64,000 bases of DNA from Siphonodentalium dalli (GCA_032622095.1 CP136069.1:15486450-15550449); one strand, 5' to 3'; counted from the first letter of the stretch, positions 1 to 11,897 are shown. Notes: a model not told the origin generated them from the sequence alone. Numbers and translations: made by a program.

Positions 1-126
1 GTTCCATTCCAGGCGTATGGCGAAAAGCTTGGTTTTACCGGAGGTGTAGACATCACAGATTGGCTGTCATCAATCGGTGAGGATTCGTCTCCGAACAAGT
101 GTTCATTTGGAAATGCATGGCGCTGA
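1..126 (+). CDS. Possible terminal exon of an unidentified plus-strand gene (3' part only)
   Basis: The first frame is open from the window edge to TGA at 124-126 and gives 41 residues, beginning VPFQAYGEKL and ending CSFGNAWR. Its composition is protein-like (FTGGVDITDW, SSIGEDSSPN), and the DNA turns AT-rich and stop-dense immediately after the stop. This is the expected picture for the 3' end of a last coding exon followed by a 3' UTR. No polyadenylation signal is obvious nearby. I do not recognise the family. The strand is opposite to the EGF gene, so it would be a different gene. With only 41 codons it could still be a chance open frame. Confidence 0.4.
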   Translation, partial: VPFQAYGEKLGFTGGVDITDWLSSIGEDSSPNKCSFGNAWR

Positions 127-1220
127 ATTCATATGTTTACATGTAACAGACTGATGGGACTATGAAATCATTCTATATATCAACGGAACTCGTGTGTTCT
201 GTATATCTTAGAACTGAACTCCAGATGATTCTTGTTAAAATTGGAATTAGCATATAAGCTAGTTATCATATAGTTTTGCGGAAATATGTTATCATTATGT
301 GGGCTCATTGTTTAAGATTCACTGCAATGGTATAGCGTTATAAATTTATGACATGCATAATTATGACCAAAAGATATATTTATTATATGTAAATAATCGA
401 TTGAACAGTATATTCGAAACAGATGTGTGAATCTTGAAATTTTCAATAACATATTCAATGGCACCATTGTCGAAGATCAGAATGTGATAAGGTACTCAGT
501 GTGCCGCTTTAGTTTTATTAGAAATTGGGGGATATCTAATTATTCATCATTCTTTCTTTGTCAATCTGTGGTCCGCGTGACGATGCAACGCGCTATCCTA
601 TATGGGTGTTGTTGTTCTTTGGTATATTCGGGATGAAGGATGGAACGCGTTTTAGGGGAAATATTCTTTAAATCGTTTGACCGGAGGGAATTAGAGTTAA
701 AGTACTTTCCCCTATCGGTGAAATACGAATCGCCGAATGCGGCGCATCTCGTTGGCGAGAGGTGTGTTGTCATCTGCGTTGATTCCGTCTTAGGGTGTGG
801 ACCGCCTAAATTTTCACGGTCTACGAGGCGTTAATACGTATATATATACGTGTATATATCCGCATTGCAATGAATCTGATAGCTCTTTCATGAATTAAAT
901 CGATACATGTCTTTGTATGGGACATGTTGAAATACATGTCATGTATTAGCTCAATTGTTGACACCGATTTAAAGAGAATGTATAGGGAGTGGTATGTGTG
1001 CATGAAATAATGTTGCCAGTGATAAGCCGACACTGAGTTACGGTACCGATCGACAGATCTGGTAGAGATCGGACGGTATAAGTTGTCACTTGGCATTGGT
1101 TTGGTGTCACAGGTTTCCATAGGTGTTTTATCCTACGGGTTTTTATCTATGGTTTTTCCTGGCCGACCACGTACCGTAGTAACATTATGGTTCATGTTGT
1201 TTTTTATTGTGAAATCCATG
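127..1220. other. AT-rich non-coding DNA
   Basis: No credible coding frame was found; short frames here lack protein-like composition. The only recognisable structure is the segment at about 570-662, which recurs almost exactly at 3464-3556 next to the LINE. The first few hundred bases could be a 3' UTR of the exon at 1-126. Confidence 0.5.
570..662 (+). repeat. Dispersed repeat, copy 1 (second copy at 3464-3556)
   Basis: From GGTCCGCGTGACGATGCAAC to the end of CGTTTTAGGGGAAAT this stretch matches 3464-3556 with about one difference. The downstream sequences then diverge completely: here ATTCTTTAAATCG follows, there LINE endonuclease sequence follows. Confidence 0.75.
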
Positions 1221-1949
1221 ATGATTGTATAATATGATTGTATATATATATTGGAAATATTATGTTTCATAACTCAGTATTACATGTAGAGTAATATATT
1301 GTTGTGTGTTAAGACTCGAATAGTCTTTCTAAAGTAGATCCGACTGGCCGTATGCAACATACAATTTTTATATAACATCAGTTGTATGTTGAAGTGCAGA
1401 GTATCCACTGCATCTACAGTGTATCTTATTATCTGCATGGTGTGTAATTGGAATACGAATTACCATTGGAATTACTTGTACATATATGGGAATTTGAGAT
1501 TCGTAATTTTTTCCAGATGAAAAAGAGTAACCGTGGTTATTCACAATGGTGTAAACGGGTATATATTATGCTCACTGTCAGTACAGTATGATTGTATAAT
1601 ATGATTGTATCTATATATTGGATATATTATGTTTCATAAATCAGTAGTACATGTAGAGTAATATATTGTAGTGTGTTAAGACTCGAATAGTCTTTCTAAA
1701 GTAGATCCTGTATGCAACATATATTATCATAATAGCATCAGTTGTATGTTGAAGTGCAGAGTATCCACTGCATCTACGGTGTATCTTGTTATCTGCATGG
1801 TGTGTTATTGGAATACGAATTACCATTGGATTTACTTGTGGATATATGGATATTTGAGATTGGTAAATTGTTCCAGATGGAACCGAATAACCGTGGTTAT
1901 TCACAATGGTGTGAACGGGTCTATATTATGCTCACTGTCAGTACAGTGT
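1221..1949. repeat. Two-copy tandem duplication, period about 367 bp
   Basis: Copy 1 (1221-1587) and copy 2 (1588-about 1949) both start ATGATTGTATAATATGATTG and end GCTCACTGTCAGTACAGT. They share TCTTTCTAAAGTAGATCC and TGTTGAAGTGCAGAGTATCC in order, with scattered substitutions. Short open frames within it are not protein-like. Confidence 0.85.
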
Positions 1950-2029
1950 CGTGTTCGAACAAATCAAGTTGGGTTTTTTGATCGTATGCGCAGAGTCAGA
2001 TGGGATATCAGTGTATTCTAGGATTGTAT

Positions 2030-3060
2030 GGATGCTTATTGATACATATCGGTGAGATATATATGTGTTGGCTGTATATTATATTTGTTTCACTTAATGG
2101 AGAATTTATATGCATATTACCCGTAATTCAAATATAATTATAAGTAATGCAGACTGACATTATATTGCCCATGCAGTGTTCGCTTGTCCGAACGTTCAGT
2201 GATGTTCTGGAGTTTGCGCCGATGCAAACGGATGCTTGGCTCCGTAATTAGATCCAGTCATCTCTCAATGCATACTATATGGCTATTTATTCTATTGTAT
2301 GTATTTCCGGTGGACTGAAATATGTAATATTTGTGATATTTGAGCATTGAGAATTGTGAATAATTAAAAGTTCGAACCGATGCAATGCGATTTTTGGTGG
2401 ACTATTTTGTAGAATACTACAGTAAACGTTGTTTTGGGTCCATAAACAAAATCGTGTAAACTGGACAAAACTATATTCTCACTGTCAGTACAGTGTCGTG
2501 TTGGAACCAGTGATGTTTGGTTTTCTGACCGTGTGCTCAGTGGCCGACGGGCAATTGTTGTATTATAAACAAAGCGATGCTTATCGATACATATGTGTGT
2601 ATATGTGTATATATATGTATGTATACGTATATATGTGTATATGTGTATATATATACTGTGTGTTGTATTGTTTCCAATTTTGGCGAATTATATGCATATT
2701 AATTCAATTAGAATTATAGGTAATGCAGACCGACGCTATATACTGCTCATGCAGAGTACGGTTTCCGAACGTTCAGTGATGTTCTGGAGTTTGCGCAGAG
2801 GCAAACGGATATTTTGGTTCCATGCATAATTCGATGCAGTCATATCTCAATGGTTAATAGATGGCTATTTGTTCCATTTTATGTATTTCTAGTGGACTGA
2901 CATGTGGGATATTTGGATATTTGAGCATTGAGATTTGTGAATGATTAAATGTTAGAACCGATGAAAAGCGGTTTTTGGTGGACTGTTTTGTGAAATACTG
3001 CAGTAAAAGTGGACTTGATGCCATAAATATCCGTACATATTTCCGATGGAATAGGAAAAT
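2030..3060. repeat. Two-copy diverged tandem duplication, period about 545 bp
   Basis: Copy 1 (about 2030-2573) and copy 2 (about 2574-3060) share CGAACGTTCAGTGATGTTCT, GGAGTTTGCGC, a TGAGCATTGAGA..TGTGAAT block and GTGGACT.TTTTGT..AATACT in the same order. Divergence and indels are higher than in the neighbouring 367-bp duplication, so this event looks older. Confidence 0.75.
2589..2657. repeat. Alternating purine-pyrimidine (GTAT/ATGT)n microsatellite
   Basis: A run of TATGTGTGTATATGTGTATA-type repeats of about 70 bp. It creates a Tyr/Cys/Val-rich pseudo-reading frame that is an artefact of the repeat. Confidence 0.85.
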
Positions 3061-3463
3061 TGCGTACATATTGGTGACTAATTACACACTGTCATTATAG
3101 TGACGCGTTGTAACTGCATTGCGAATGCGATGCGATTTAATGTCAGTTCGCGGTGGGGCACTGCAACGTGATGCACGGCCCGGGTAGTGTGCGTGATAGA
3201 TTATCAGGCCGCACTGTCATTCAAAGTGCGAGGTTCAGAACATTCAGTGATATTCCTCCATCTGCGCAGATGCAGGTGAGCCTGTACACAATGATATCAT
3301 TTTCTATCTCGGGTGTGATTTAGAACATTCAGTGATGTTGGGCCATCTGCGCATATGCAAATGGCCGATGTAATTGTGATGGATGTCCTTGTGTATATGG
3401 TTGTGATGGAATGTTTTTGTGCATGTATATTGGAATGATTGTGTAGTTGGTGAGAATAAATAT

Positions 3464-3556
3464 GGTCCGCGTGACGATGCAACGCGCTATCCTATATGGG
3501 TGTTGTTGTTCTTGGGTATATTCGGGATGAAGGATGGAACGCGTTTTAGGGGAAAT
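3464..3556 (+). repeat. Dispersed repeat, copy 2, abutting the LINE 5' edge
   Basis: Near-identical to 570-662. The match stops after GGGGAAAT, exactly where LINE endonuclease coding sequence begins, so this position marks the 5' truncation or insertion junction of the LINE or a rearrangement breakpoint. Confidence 0.75.
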
Positions 3557-4218
3557 GGAGGTTTTGCCTGCATATGGAAAAAATCAATCGACAAATTCAT
3601 CAACGTTCTTAAGGACGGAAACTCACGCATTCAATGCATTGAGGTTAAAATCAACCCACCTTTAATAATTGTTGATGTATATATGCCAACAAAATCAAAT
3701 GCTGTGCAAGATGAATATGAAGACATTTTGGATCAAATTGGAGAAGTATTCGCAAATTATGGAAACACGCATAAATTATTCATCGGCGGTGACTTCAACG
3801 AGAATCTTGTGTCGTCAAACAATTCATGGAAGAACATAAACTCAAAACCAACATGAATGGAAACACTTTCATAAATGTTCACGGGATACCAGTTTCTGAG
3901 ATTGACTACATCCTATACCCGAAGACCATAGAAAATCTACGGACTACACTTCTGGACGATCTCACCACCAACGTGTCCGACCATATTCCAAAATTAATTG
4001 TAATTCCGTGCGAACTTACACCTATAGCTGAAAACAATGCTGGTAAGGAAAAACAGAAAGCCCGGCCTGATTGGACCAAGATAGATATCTCGCGTTATAA
4101 AAAACTGGTTGATGACCATCTTAATAAGGAAAGTAACAACGATACAGAGGACATCGCGGATAGGATAGTCACTCTATCAGAGGTGCTCGTAGATGCTTCA
4201 AAAAATGTCTGCACCTAA
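3557..4218 (+). pseudogene. LINE endonuclease fragment (endonuclease/exonuclease/phosphatase fold)
   Basis: One frame runs from 3557 to about 3850 (GGFACIWKK.., IIVDVYMPT.., then the catalytic motif GGDFNEN at about 3785). A frameshift near 3830-3850 moves the reading to the frame that carries EIDYILYPK and the catalytic SDH motif (NVSDHIP, around 3970-3990) and ends at 4218. GGDFN and SDH are the conserved C-terminal active-site motifs of LINE endonucleases, which nick the target DNA to prime reverse transcription. The N-terminal third of the domain is absent. The frameshift makes it non-functional. Confidence 0.85.
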
Positions 4219-5823
4219 ACAACGTAAAACAAACAACAATCCAAAGCTTCAAGTTTGGAACAAGGATATCGCTGACAAACTCCACCAAAACAGAATAGAC
4301 CATAGAAACTGGTGTGATACTGGAAAACCAACAGATCAAGATAATTCACTTCTGCGAGCGAAAAAAGATTCCCGCAAAATATATCGATATGAAGTGAGGA
4401 AAGCCGTGTGTTCTCAGAGCATGAATTACAAGATGAAAATAATGGAAGCCAATGAGTATGACAGGAATGCATTATACAAACTCATAAAAAAAGCAGCGTT
4501 GCAATGGGATATCCTTAATCAGCGATCTGCATGTTGGCGATGTTACATACAGCAACGAGAATGTCATTGATGGATGGACTCAGCATTTCAAGGAACTTGC
4601 AAAACCGAAGGGCAATGACGCTTTTATCCATCAATTCTTCTCAAACTGTATCACCGATTATGAGAGCATAAAGAGTAACAATTACACATATGACCTACCA
4701 GACATCAATGTTGAAGTCGTGAAGAAAGCGTTAGCTTCATTAAACAAAGGGAAATCTGCCGACAATTTTGGGCTTACAGTTGAACATATTGTGTATGCCA
4801 GTGAGGATCTCACTATGTCTGTAGTACAAGTTTTGAGGTTAACATTCAGAGATAAACAAATCCCAGACATTCTTAAGCTTGGGCTACTCTCCCCCATCTA
4901 CAAAAACAAAGGAGATAAATCAACAACTGGTAACTACAGAGGGATAACTGTGCTTCCAGTGTTACTGAAGATACTGGAGCTGATCCTGAGAGCAGACCTG
5001 TGGGATAGCGTGCTGCACCTCCAATCACCATTGCAGAGAGGCTTCACAGAAAATTCATCCCCGTTAAACAGTGCATTAATGCTAGAAGAAATCCTCAGAG
5101 ACAACAAAGCTGCGAACAAGACAGTATATGTAGCATTCTTGGATGCGAAGTCTGCTTTCGATGTCGTAAACAAAGAAATCCTTCTCAGAAATGTTTTCCT
5201 ATATGACGTTAACCCTTCAACATGGACACTTATTGATGATCTTCACACAAACTGTGCATCTGTAGTCAAATGGGAGGGACGTACATCACAACAATTTGAT
5301 ATCCATCAAGGAGTACGATAAGGAGGTCATGAGTGCGGACCTGTACAAATTATATGTGGAAGATCTACTACACAAGTTCCAGAGTACAGATGCCGGTACC
5401 AGCATTGGAAATATTCACCTGAACGCCACAGCTTGTGCTGATGATGTAGCAGTTTTCAGCACAAACACGGGAGATTTACAAATACTTATCAACCTGGCAT
5501 ACCACTATAGCTGCTTACACAGATATAAGCTCCAACCACAGAAAAGTGTAACAGTTGTTGTCCATCCGAAAAACCGAAAGCAATCCAATGAACAGACCTG
5601 GCGTATGAGCAATGACTGTATGCCAAACGTGGAATCTACAATGCACCTGGGGCTCGTAAGATCAACAAGTACAGAGAAGTCGCTTAAACTGTCCATTGAG
5701 AACAACATCACAAAAGCACGTAGAGCAACATATAGCTTAAGGCCTATTGGACTGCATGGAAAAAATGGTCTAGATCTGAGACTTGTATTCACCTGTATAG
5801 AACCTACATATCTCCTATACTGA
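4193..5823 (+). pseudogene. LINE reverse transcriptase domain, frameshifted
   Basis: A linker frame (4193-about 4490) shifts near 4490 into the main frame, which is open to 5321. The main frame carries NKGKSADNFGLTVEH, a GLLSPIYKNKGDK..NYRGITVLPV block (RT motifs 1-2) and AFLDAKSAFDVV (motif A, around 5130-5170), then HQGVR followed by TAA at 5319-5321. The next frame resumes at once with MSADLYKLYVEDLL and has the motif C variant CADDVAVFS (about 5434-5460) in place of YADD. The reading then continues to 5823. At least one nonsense change and two or three indels inactivate it. Confidence 0.88.
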
Positions 5824-5906
5824 CATACGGATGCGATATAATAATACCATTTGGGATTAATCTCCAACATCTAGAAACTTTTCAATAAAAGTTCATCAAG
5901 ATAATA

Positions 5907-6590
5907 ATGTCTCTACCCACCAATGTTGCAGATCCAGCCGTGTACATCCTCTCCGGACTCTTACCTATAGAAGAGCAGATACACATCAAAGCTCTATCAT
6001 TCTATAACAACATCTGTATCCAGGACGACTCATGCATCGAGAGACAACTAGCAGAAAGACAGCTGATGACCAAAGATCTTAGCAGTCACAGTTGGTTCAT
6101 CAACATTAAGAAGATTCTGCTAAAATATGACCTTCCAGCAGCTATAGATTTATTACATCAAAGAGTACCAAAGGCGCAATGGAAAAGGATGATCAAAGCA
6201 GCAGTGCACACTTACTGGAAAGAACGGGTTTACAGTCATGCTTTGACATATACAACTCTCACCTATCTAAATATATGCAGCTACTAACCAGGACAGACTC
6301 ACAGCATAGTTAAAATACAGGGTAATCCGGTAAAAGCAGCATCACGCTTAGCTACGAAACTGAAACTCGTCACAAATACCTACACCCTAGAAAGCAGCAG
6401 ACAGAATATTGGCAAATATAATGGTATATGTAGATTATGTCACAAGGAGAAAGAAGATAGACTTCATTTCCTACTGCAGTGCCATGCTTTAAATTATGTA
6501 AGAGCTAGTGTGCTCACAACCATATCCGAAGAGTACCAGAATCTATTCCATCAAGATTTCAACAAGCTTCCTGATGATAAAAAAAACTAG
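5907..6590 (+). pseudogene. LINE C-terminal region with CCHC zinc knuckle
   Basis: One frame is open from 5907 to TAG at 6588-6590 and is interrupted by a single in-frame TAA at 6285-6287. It contains VPKAQWKRMIKAAVHTYW, a segment typical of the region downstream of RT in molluscan LINEs, and then ICRLCHKEKEDRLHFLLQC (about 6426-6482), the C-x2-C..H-x4-C knuckle found at LINE C-termini. The (AAAGT)n tail at about 6878-6892 follows. Confidence 0.8.
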
Positions 6591-6892
6591 AGGTTATCCT
6601 GGATTGCTCTAAGACCAGTAGTAGTGACACTTTATCATCCATCAAGATTGACACTCTACAATTCCAAACAACAAGATTATGCTATGTCCTGCACAGCAGA
6701 AGATTCAGACTACTCCAGCACGACAAAGGTTAAATTGCTGGTCCAACCATTCATGCATCTTTGAATGTGACTCTGAAATATTTTAGATGTACATAATTTC
6801 AAACGAGGGAAGATATTTACCAATACTAGCATTGGGATCACTCGGAAGAGGTTGACCACACATGGTCGGACAGCAGAAGTAAAGTAAAGTAA

Positions 6893-7196
6893 AGGACCAA
6901 TTCATCCTGTGTTCATCAATTTTCATTGAAACGTGTGGATATGAGACATTGTCATTATTAGCTATGTTATCGTCAAGTTATTTCGATAATTTACCGGGAA
7001 TACACTGTTGGTTGGATTTTCTTATCAAACTATCTTCGGTGACTCACTGACAGTATATAGATTGATGAATCATGCTTTAAAATTTCATGGGAAATGTGCG
7101 ACTACAGGAGAACATTGCCGACAAGTCATTGCGCACAGTTATTATGGGAGCTGCTGTTGTCTTGGAGGTTCCATTCCCAACTAGCTGTTATTGGTA
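6893..7196. other. Non-coding DNA, no feature seen
   Basis: About 300 bp between the LINE tail and the TA-flanked MITE. I see no coding frame, repeat or RNA gene in it. Confidence 0.5.
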
Positions 7197-7198
7197 TA

Positions 7199-7684
7199 CA
7201 GTACCAGTCAAAATAAGTGGTATATTAAGCGCGCTATTTTCGAGGCCAATATCGCAATAATATTGCAAGTGGAAACGCTTATAAGCATGTCGCTTGTGAT
7301 ATTATTGCAATATTTTGAGCTTAATATCTCAATATTGCGACATCTTGCGCTCAAAATTGTGACATTTAAATCAAATTATTGCTTCTTCTATATTGTTTAT
7401 TGTATAAATAGAGACAATGTTTTAGATATGTATATACATGTAATTATAGTTGTAAATGCTATATGTACACTATATGCACAGTATTTATCTAATATAAATA
7501 TAACACAATCGGTTCTGTATGAAATTTAGCACGCTTAGTATCGCAAAATTTTGCGTTCAATATTGCAATAGTAAGCGCGACAGATTTTTGGTAGCATGCT
7601 ATAATCACGCCTTTTTCTAAATTTAGCATGCTCAATATCGCAATAAATGTGCGCCTAAAATACCACTTCTTCTGACTTGTACTG
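7199..7684. mobile_element. Tc1/mariner-like MITE with TA target duplication
   Basis: Imperfect terminal inverted repeats of about 36 bp start CAGTACCAGTCAAAATAAGT on the left and CAGTACAAGTCAGAAGAAGT on the right (reverse complement). TA dinucleotides flank it at 7197-7198 and 7685-7686. The 486-bp interior is AT-rich and rich in the palindrome-like word ATATTGCAATA, and it has no transposase. The CAGT start and TA duplication fit Tc1/mariner-type elements. Confidence 0.85.
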
Positions 7685-8055
7685 TATTGTCATGATGTAC
7701 GGATTCATCTGTTAAAACAAAAACTGTGTTTACAAGTGACTGGTTTCATGTTATACTGTAATAATTATTGAGTTATTATTTATAAATTATATCTGATAGA
7801 AGTGAGAACGGCAGTGAACATATGGTTTGCATGGTCGTTCTACACACACGTCATTATAATTATTAGGGGTCCTGTAAATTGTATAAATATATTATCTTGG
7901 AATGTTGTGTTGATTTCAGAACAAATAGAACAAGTTTGTATATAGATAATTATGTGTGTTCTGACATGCATAGGGTATATGGAACAGGAGGATAGTTCAA
8001 GGGGGAGATGAAAAAGGAATGCGATGGGTGGATTCTTCGATTTATGTTGTGTTAA

Positions 8056-8510
8056 CCCTTCCAGTGCCAGGGGCCGATCTCATCGGCTCTAATTTACGGT
8101 CTGTAAAATCGGCCCTAAACAAATTTAAAAAACAATTTTGTTTGTTTTTTTTTAGATTTGTTTGTTTGTTTTGTGTTGAATTTTTTTTTGGGTATGCTTA
8201 AGCATGCTATAGCGAATTTAAAAACAAACTGGTTAAAACCTTAGGGGCATGTTATAACTCAAAACTATCACCGAGTATTCATAGTAATAATTTTGATGCC
8301 CATGAAAAACGTAAGATTCCCTGGCACTAAACCTACAAAATAAGTCTGTTAAAGAATATAAGACAAAATTATTAAAATTGTAAAATATTATTACACCAAT
8401 GCATTCTCTTATATATGCTAGGTGACCTATGGTCGACTCGCATATATAACAGAATGCATTGGCACAGGGTATATGGGTTGATACAAAAATCTGATCTGGC
8501 ACTGAAAGGG
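8056..8510. mobile_element. TTAA-flanked MITE (piggyBac-like), with one internal hairpin
   Basis: Terminal inverted repeats CCCTTCCAGTGCCAG (left) and CCCTTTCAGTGCCAG (right, reverse complement), flanked by TTAA at 8052-8055 and 8511-8514. The paralogous locus at 18341-18344 has a single TTAA with no insert, which fixes the ends exactly. At 8396-8463 it carries the CCAATGCATTCTCTTATATA hairpin. It has no coding capacity. Confidence 0.92.
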
Positions 8511-8546
8511 TTAAGTACTGAAGCTATAATTGACTTGAACGTTTAA

Positions 8547-8818
8547 AGGTACTCAATCCGATTCGATGGGCCCATATCATCAGATTCAAACAACAAAGAA
8601 ATTAGGCCTTATTGTCAACACAAAGCCTCTTGACTTAAGAGTTATCCATCTTCATCAGAATTTGGTTCAATACCGTCGACTTTTTAAGGGCCGCTAAAAA
8701 GTCTCGATGGTGAAAAAAAAATAGATTTCAAAAATCGATATCTAATAACACTGAACTTTGATAGGTGGGTGTGTTCCTCGACTCGAATCAAATATTGTTC
8801 ACTCGGATTATGCATCTT
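8547..8818. mobile_element. TTAA-flanked MITE beginning AGGTACTCAATCCG, degenerate right end
   Basis: The left end TTAA-AGGTACTCAATCCG matches the intact family member at 54284-54761, and the interior shares TCGATATCTAATAAC and TTCCTCGACTCGAATCAAAT with it. The right terminus (CGGATTATGCATCTTTAA) is a decayed version of the expected end. The same element is in the paralogous copy from 18380. TTAA plus an AGG end recalls Kolobok-type elements (tentative). Confidence 0.6.
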
Positions 8819-8910
8819 TAATGATGGAATTTCACGCTCTTTCTCGTAACTTAATGATTTTGTTGGAATTCTTCGAAAATATATTTATATTTATTGTTAA
8901 ACCCACTGTA

Positions 8911-9455
8911 TCATCACCGTTGAGGAAAATAGTAACTACACTCATTGTATGAGATATTTCGAAGTAGACTTTGCATAAAATCAACGCCGACATTGGAATA
9001 GGTAGTGATATTTATCTGTTATTTGGCCACATACACGTCGATTAGTGATACGGATGTAATTAAGTAGTTATGCGCCTTTAAATCAATTTAACACACAAGT
9101 TGAGAACGTTATTCCGTGTGTCACTATGACATATTACATGATTAACAATTAAGTGTGAAGAAACGGGTCCATTTGTGCATACACACTGAATCCAAAAACA
9201 TCCTGTTTTCAAGTGTTTTTGTCATTGACTTATATCAGATCATTTGAAAAGAAATACATATATGTATTTTAATGCCACATTGCTGTTTGCGCTCCAAAAT
9301 ACACCCAATAATATTAGTTTGAATTTTTTCCCGGTCCGGAATAGATCGATAGGTATACTTGAACTACATTTCTACGAGATTTATACATCGCATATTTCGC
9401 AATACGATGTTTGGGTAACAATAAACACCCTTTTCCGTTCCGTGTTAGTCTATTC
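8911..9455. other. Copy-1-specific intronic or intergenic DNA
   Basis: Absent from the paralogous copy, where sequence equivalent to 8910 is joined directly to that of 9455. No terminal repeats or coding content recognised. It is either an insertion here or a deletion there. Confidence 0.5.
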
Positions 9456-9784
9456 CTAATATGGTAGAAATAAAGAGCGTTCGTTACACTTCAGTGCGAA
9501 AACAATTTAAATAGCTGAAAAACGTATGTGACCACAGTGACCATGGAAAGTATTTTTCAGAGCATATGATCCCGGTATACCAATAGCCCATCTTATACCC
9601 CCTTCCGAGTTATGGAGACATAATTTGGAAGCTCCGTCAGTTTAATTATGTCTGATGCGGTAAATAGAATATGACTAATTTATGTAATTTTGAAGTTTTA
9701 TTCTTTCATGTAATTTTGACCGTGTGAATCAATGATTTTAGAAACGAAGCGATTTCCACACGACCCATGTCCATTTACTTTTGT

Positions 9785-9861
9785 CGTCCAGGATACGGCC
9801 TGTTGTCTAGGATACTACCAGCTGTCCATGATACGACTTGCTGTCCAGGAAACGGCTTGCT
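9785..9861. repeat. Four-unit degenerate tandem repeat, about 20 bp
   Basis: Units of the form GTCCAGGATACGGCCTGTT. The same array is in the paralogous copy at about 19729-19806, so it pre-dates the duplication. Confidence 0.7.
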
Positions 9862-9964
9862 GCCGTTAACGGTACGGAATCTGAACTAGTCGTAATCGCA
9901 TGTAGTTAACTGCATATAACTGCGTAAGATAAAGGCTTCAACAAGAATATGCCAGGCAAAGAAA

Positions 9965-11520
9965 TAATTCAGTTGTGTGATATCCTAATACAAGAAAACT
10001 AAGATGCATGCATCAGGTCAGCCATGAACTATTTAGCAATAGAATAATTCAGTTCGGTTGCGGTTTCACAACGTTACAACTGACATACGATTACACAAGA
10101 CGAACCTTGAATGTGGAACTATGTAAGAGTGAATATTAATGTTCTAAATCCCATGTTTCACCTTTAGTGGTAATGGGGTCGTACTTTATTAACACGCAAG
10201 TAGTGTAATTAAGTACGGGTAATTAGAAGTAACAAATCGTTTAGTTTCTATCGTATAGGCTAAAAGGGGTGAGCAGATTGCTGATGATGAATGCTCTCGT
10301 TAGCTGCCAATATAATGTGCATATTTGCCCCGTTACGTTTATACACTGTAGCATTGGCGGGCCAGAGTGTGTTGACATGTTAAGAAGTGTTTGGTTCATT
10401 AATAACAGATCAGCAGGGATTTGTCGTGATAACGTATACGTGGAAGTATGCTACCTAAACGGTTAAATGAACGGTTGATATAGTACACCACCGTGTATAT
10501 TCGGTTTAAATAGGTATATTATATAGGGACGTGTGCTCAATTTTGGTGCGGACCGATGATAAAAAAAAAATCAGAGGTAACTGTCGGCGGGCGGGAGGGC
10601 CATTTTTTCAATAATTTTTAAAGAAATTGAACAGTTGCAGCAGCAGCAAAAAAAAGGGTGTACAATTGGCAAATGATGAGGGGCGGCGTGACGTGTAACT
10701 AGGATTGAAATTAGATATGCAATTTGGAGATTATTGGATGAGGGATGTTATATTAATTATATTAAAGGGACGAGGGGGCTTAGTTGTCGAAAATATTCAT
10801 ATTTGTTCCAAACACCGTAAACAGAAAAATATTAAAACGCATACATTTTGGTTCAAATATACGATCACTATCGCGTAAACATCATGCTCACATAAAGACC
10901 TACTAAATTTTACCTAAACAAGAGTCTGATTGTGTTATAGAAGGCAGCACAATGTTACTGGCTAATCACACACAAATGGTATAAACGCTCTTTATTATTC
11001 CAAATAAGGAATTGAGCAACAAAGAACGCTCTTTATGTTTACCATCATAATATAAAGAAACACCAAGAAAGTATCTTTTTATGCTTTGTTTACATAACAA
11101 TCGTCAAATTTACGACAATAACATACTGTTTATGAGATATTTCTCATTTGTATGTTAACAAAGTATGTCTATATTTGAATATTATTTTCGTTTGTAGCGG
11201 TTTTTGGCAGGTGGAAATATGTTCACAGGATACCCACCAAGGCCTTCCGTACCTTTAACGTACATGTATACTGCAACTTTTTTTCTTGTCAATAGCAGAA
11301 TACATAATGCTATTAAGAAGTGACACAAAACACAGAACATTTTTTTTAATTATAAGTATTGAGCAGTGAGAAATATTTGAGTCGAGGAAACCAGTAACGA
11401 AAGGCAATATTAACATGATTTCTGTCAGCGAATAATTGTTTACGTTCCAATGAATATTAAAATGTACTGAAAACAAACTGCTAATGGGTGCCAGACTTTC
11501 ATAAACACAAATTATGTATT
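9965..11520. other. Non-coding DNA private to copy 1
   Basis: No coding frame of merit. 10930-11050 contains the dispersed sequence ACTGGCTAATCACACACAAA..CGCTCTTTATTATTCC, which recurs near 44420-44520. Otherwise I see only AT-rich sequence and short homopolymers. Confidence 0.5.
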
Positions 11521-11579
11521 AATAGTGTAACGACATATTTCGTTCTTAATTGTCTAAAAAAAATAGGGGATGGGGATGT

Positions 11580-11830
11580 TTGGATCTCTAGTTTAACGAC
11601 ATTTTTCGGTCTTTGTAGTTTAACGACATTTTTCGGTCTTTAATAGTTTAATGACATTTTTCGGTTTTATAATATCTCAAGATATAGGGGGTATTTGGAT
11701 CTCTAGTTTAACGACATTTTTCGGTCTTTATAGTTTAACGACATTCTCGGTCTTTAATATTTCAAGATATAGGGGCCCTTAGTGGGTATTTGGATCTCTA
11801 GTTTAACGACATTTTTCGGTCTTTGATAGC
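11580..11830. repeat. Tandem repeat of TAGTTTAACGACATTTTTCGG units
   Basis: About six copies of a 28-32 bp unit (TTTAACGACATTTTTCGGTC) arranged in a higher-order pattern. The larger unit, GGATCTCTAGTTTAACG..TCAAGATATAGGGG, is itself repeated about three times. Confidence 0.85.
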
Positions 11831-11897
11831 AAAATGGAAGAAGTACATCTTTGGAAAGATGTGGTGGCCCTAAAAAGGAAAGTTGTTTGGTGATCTT

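Larger units (their letters stand above)
3557..6892 (+). mobile_element. 5'-truncated, degenerate non-LTR retrotransposon (LINE; jockey/CR1-type order)
   Basis: Contains, in order, the C-terminal part of an apurinic-type endonuclease, a reverse transcriptase and a C-terminal zinc knuckle, and ends near 6892 in a short (AAAGT)n tail. All parts lie on the plus strand but are broken by several frameshifts and stops. The endonuclease N-terminus and any ORF1 are missing, which is typical 5' truncation by target-primed reverse transcription. The clade was not assigned. No clear target duplication was found. Confidence 0.92.

Noticed and set aside
2429-2829. Tyr/Cys/Val-rich open frames
   Set aside because: Produced by the alternating GTAT microsatellite and the tandem duplication. 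The composition is not that of a protein.
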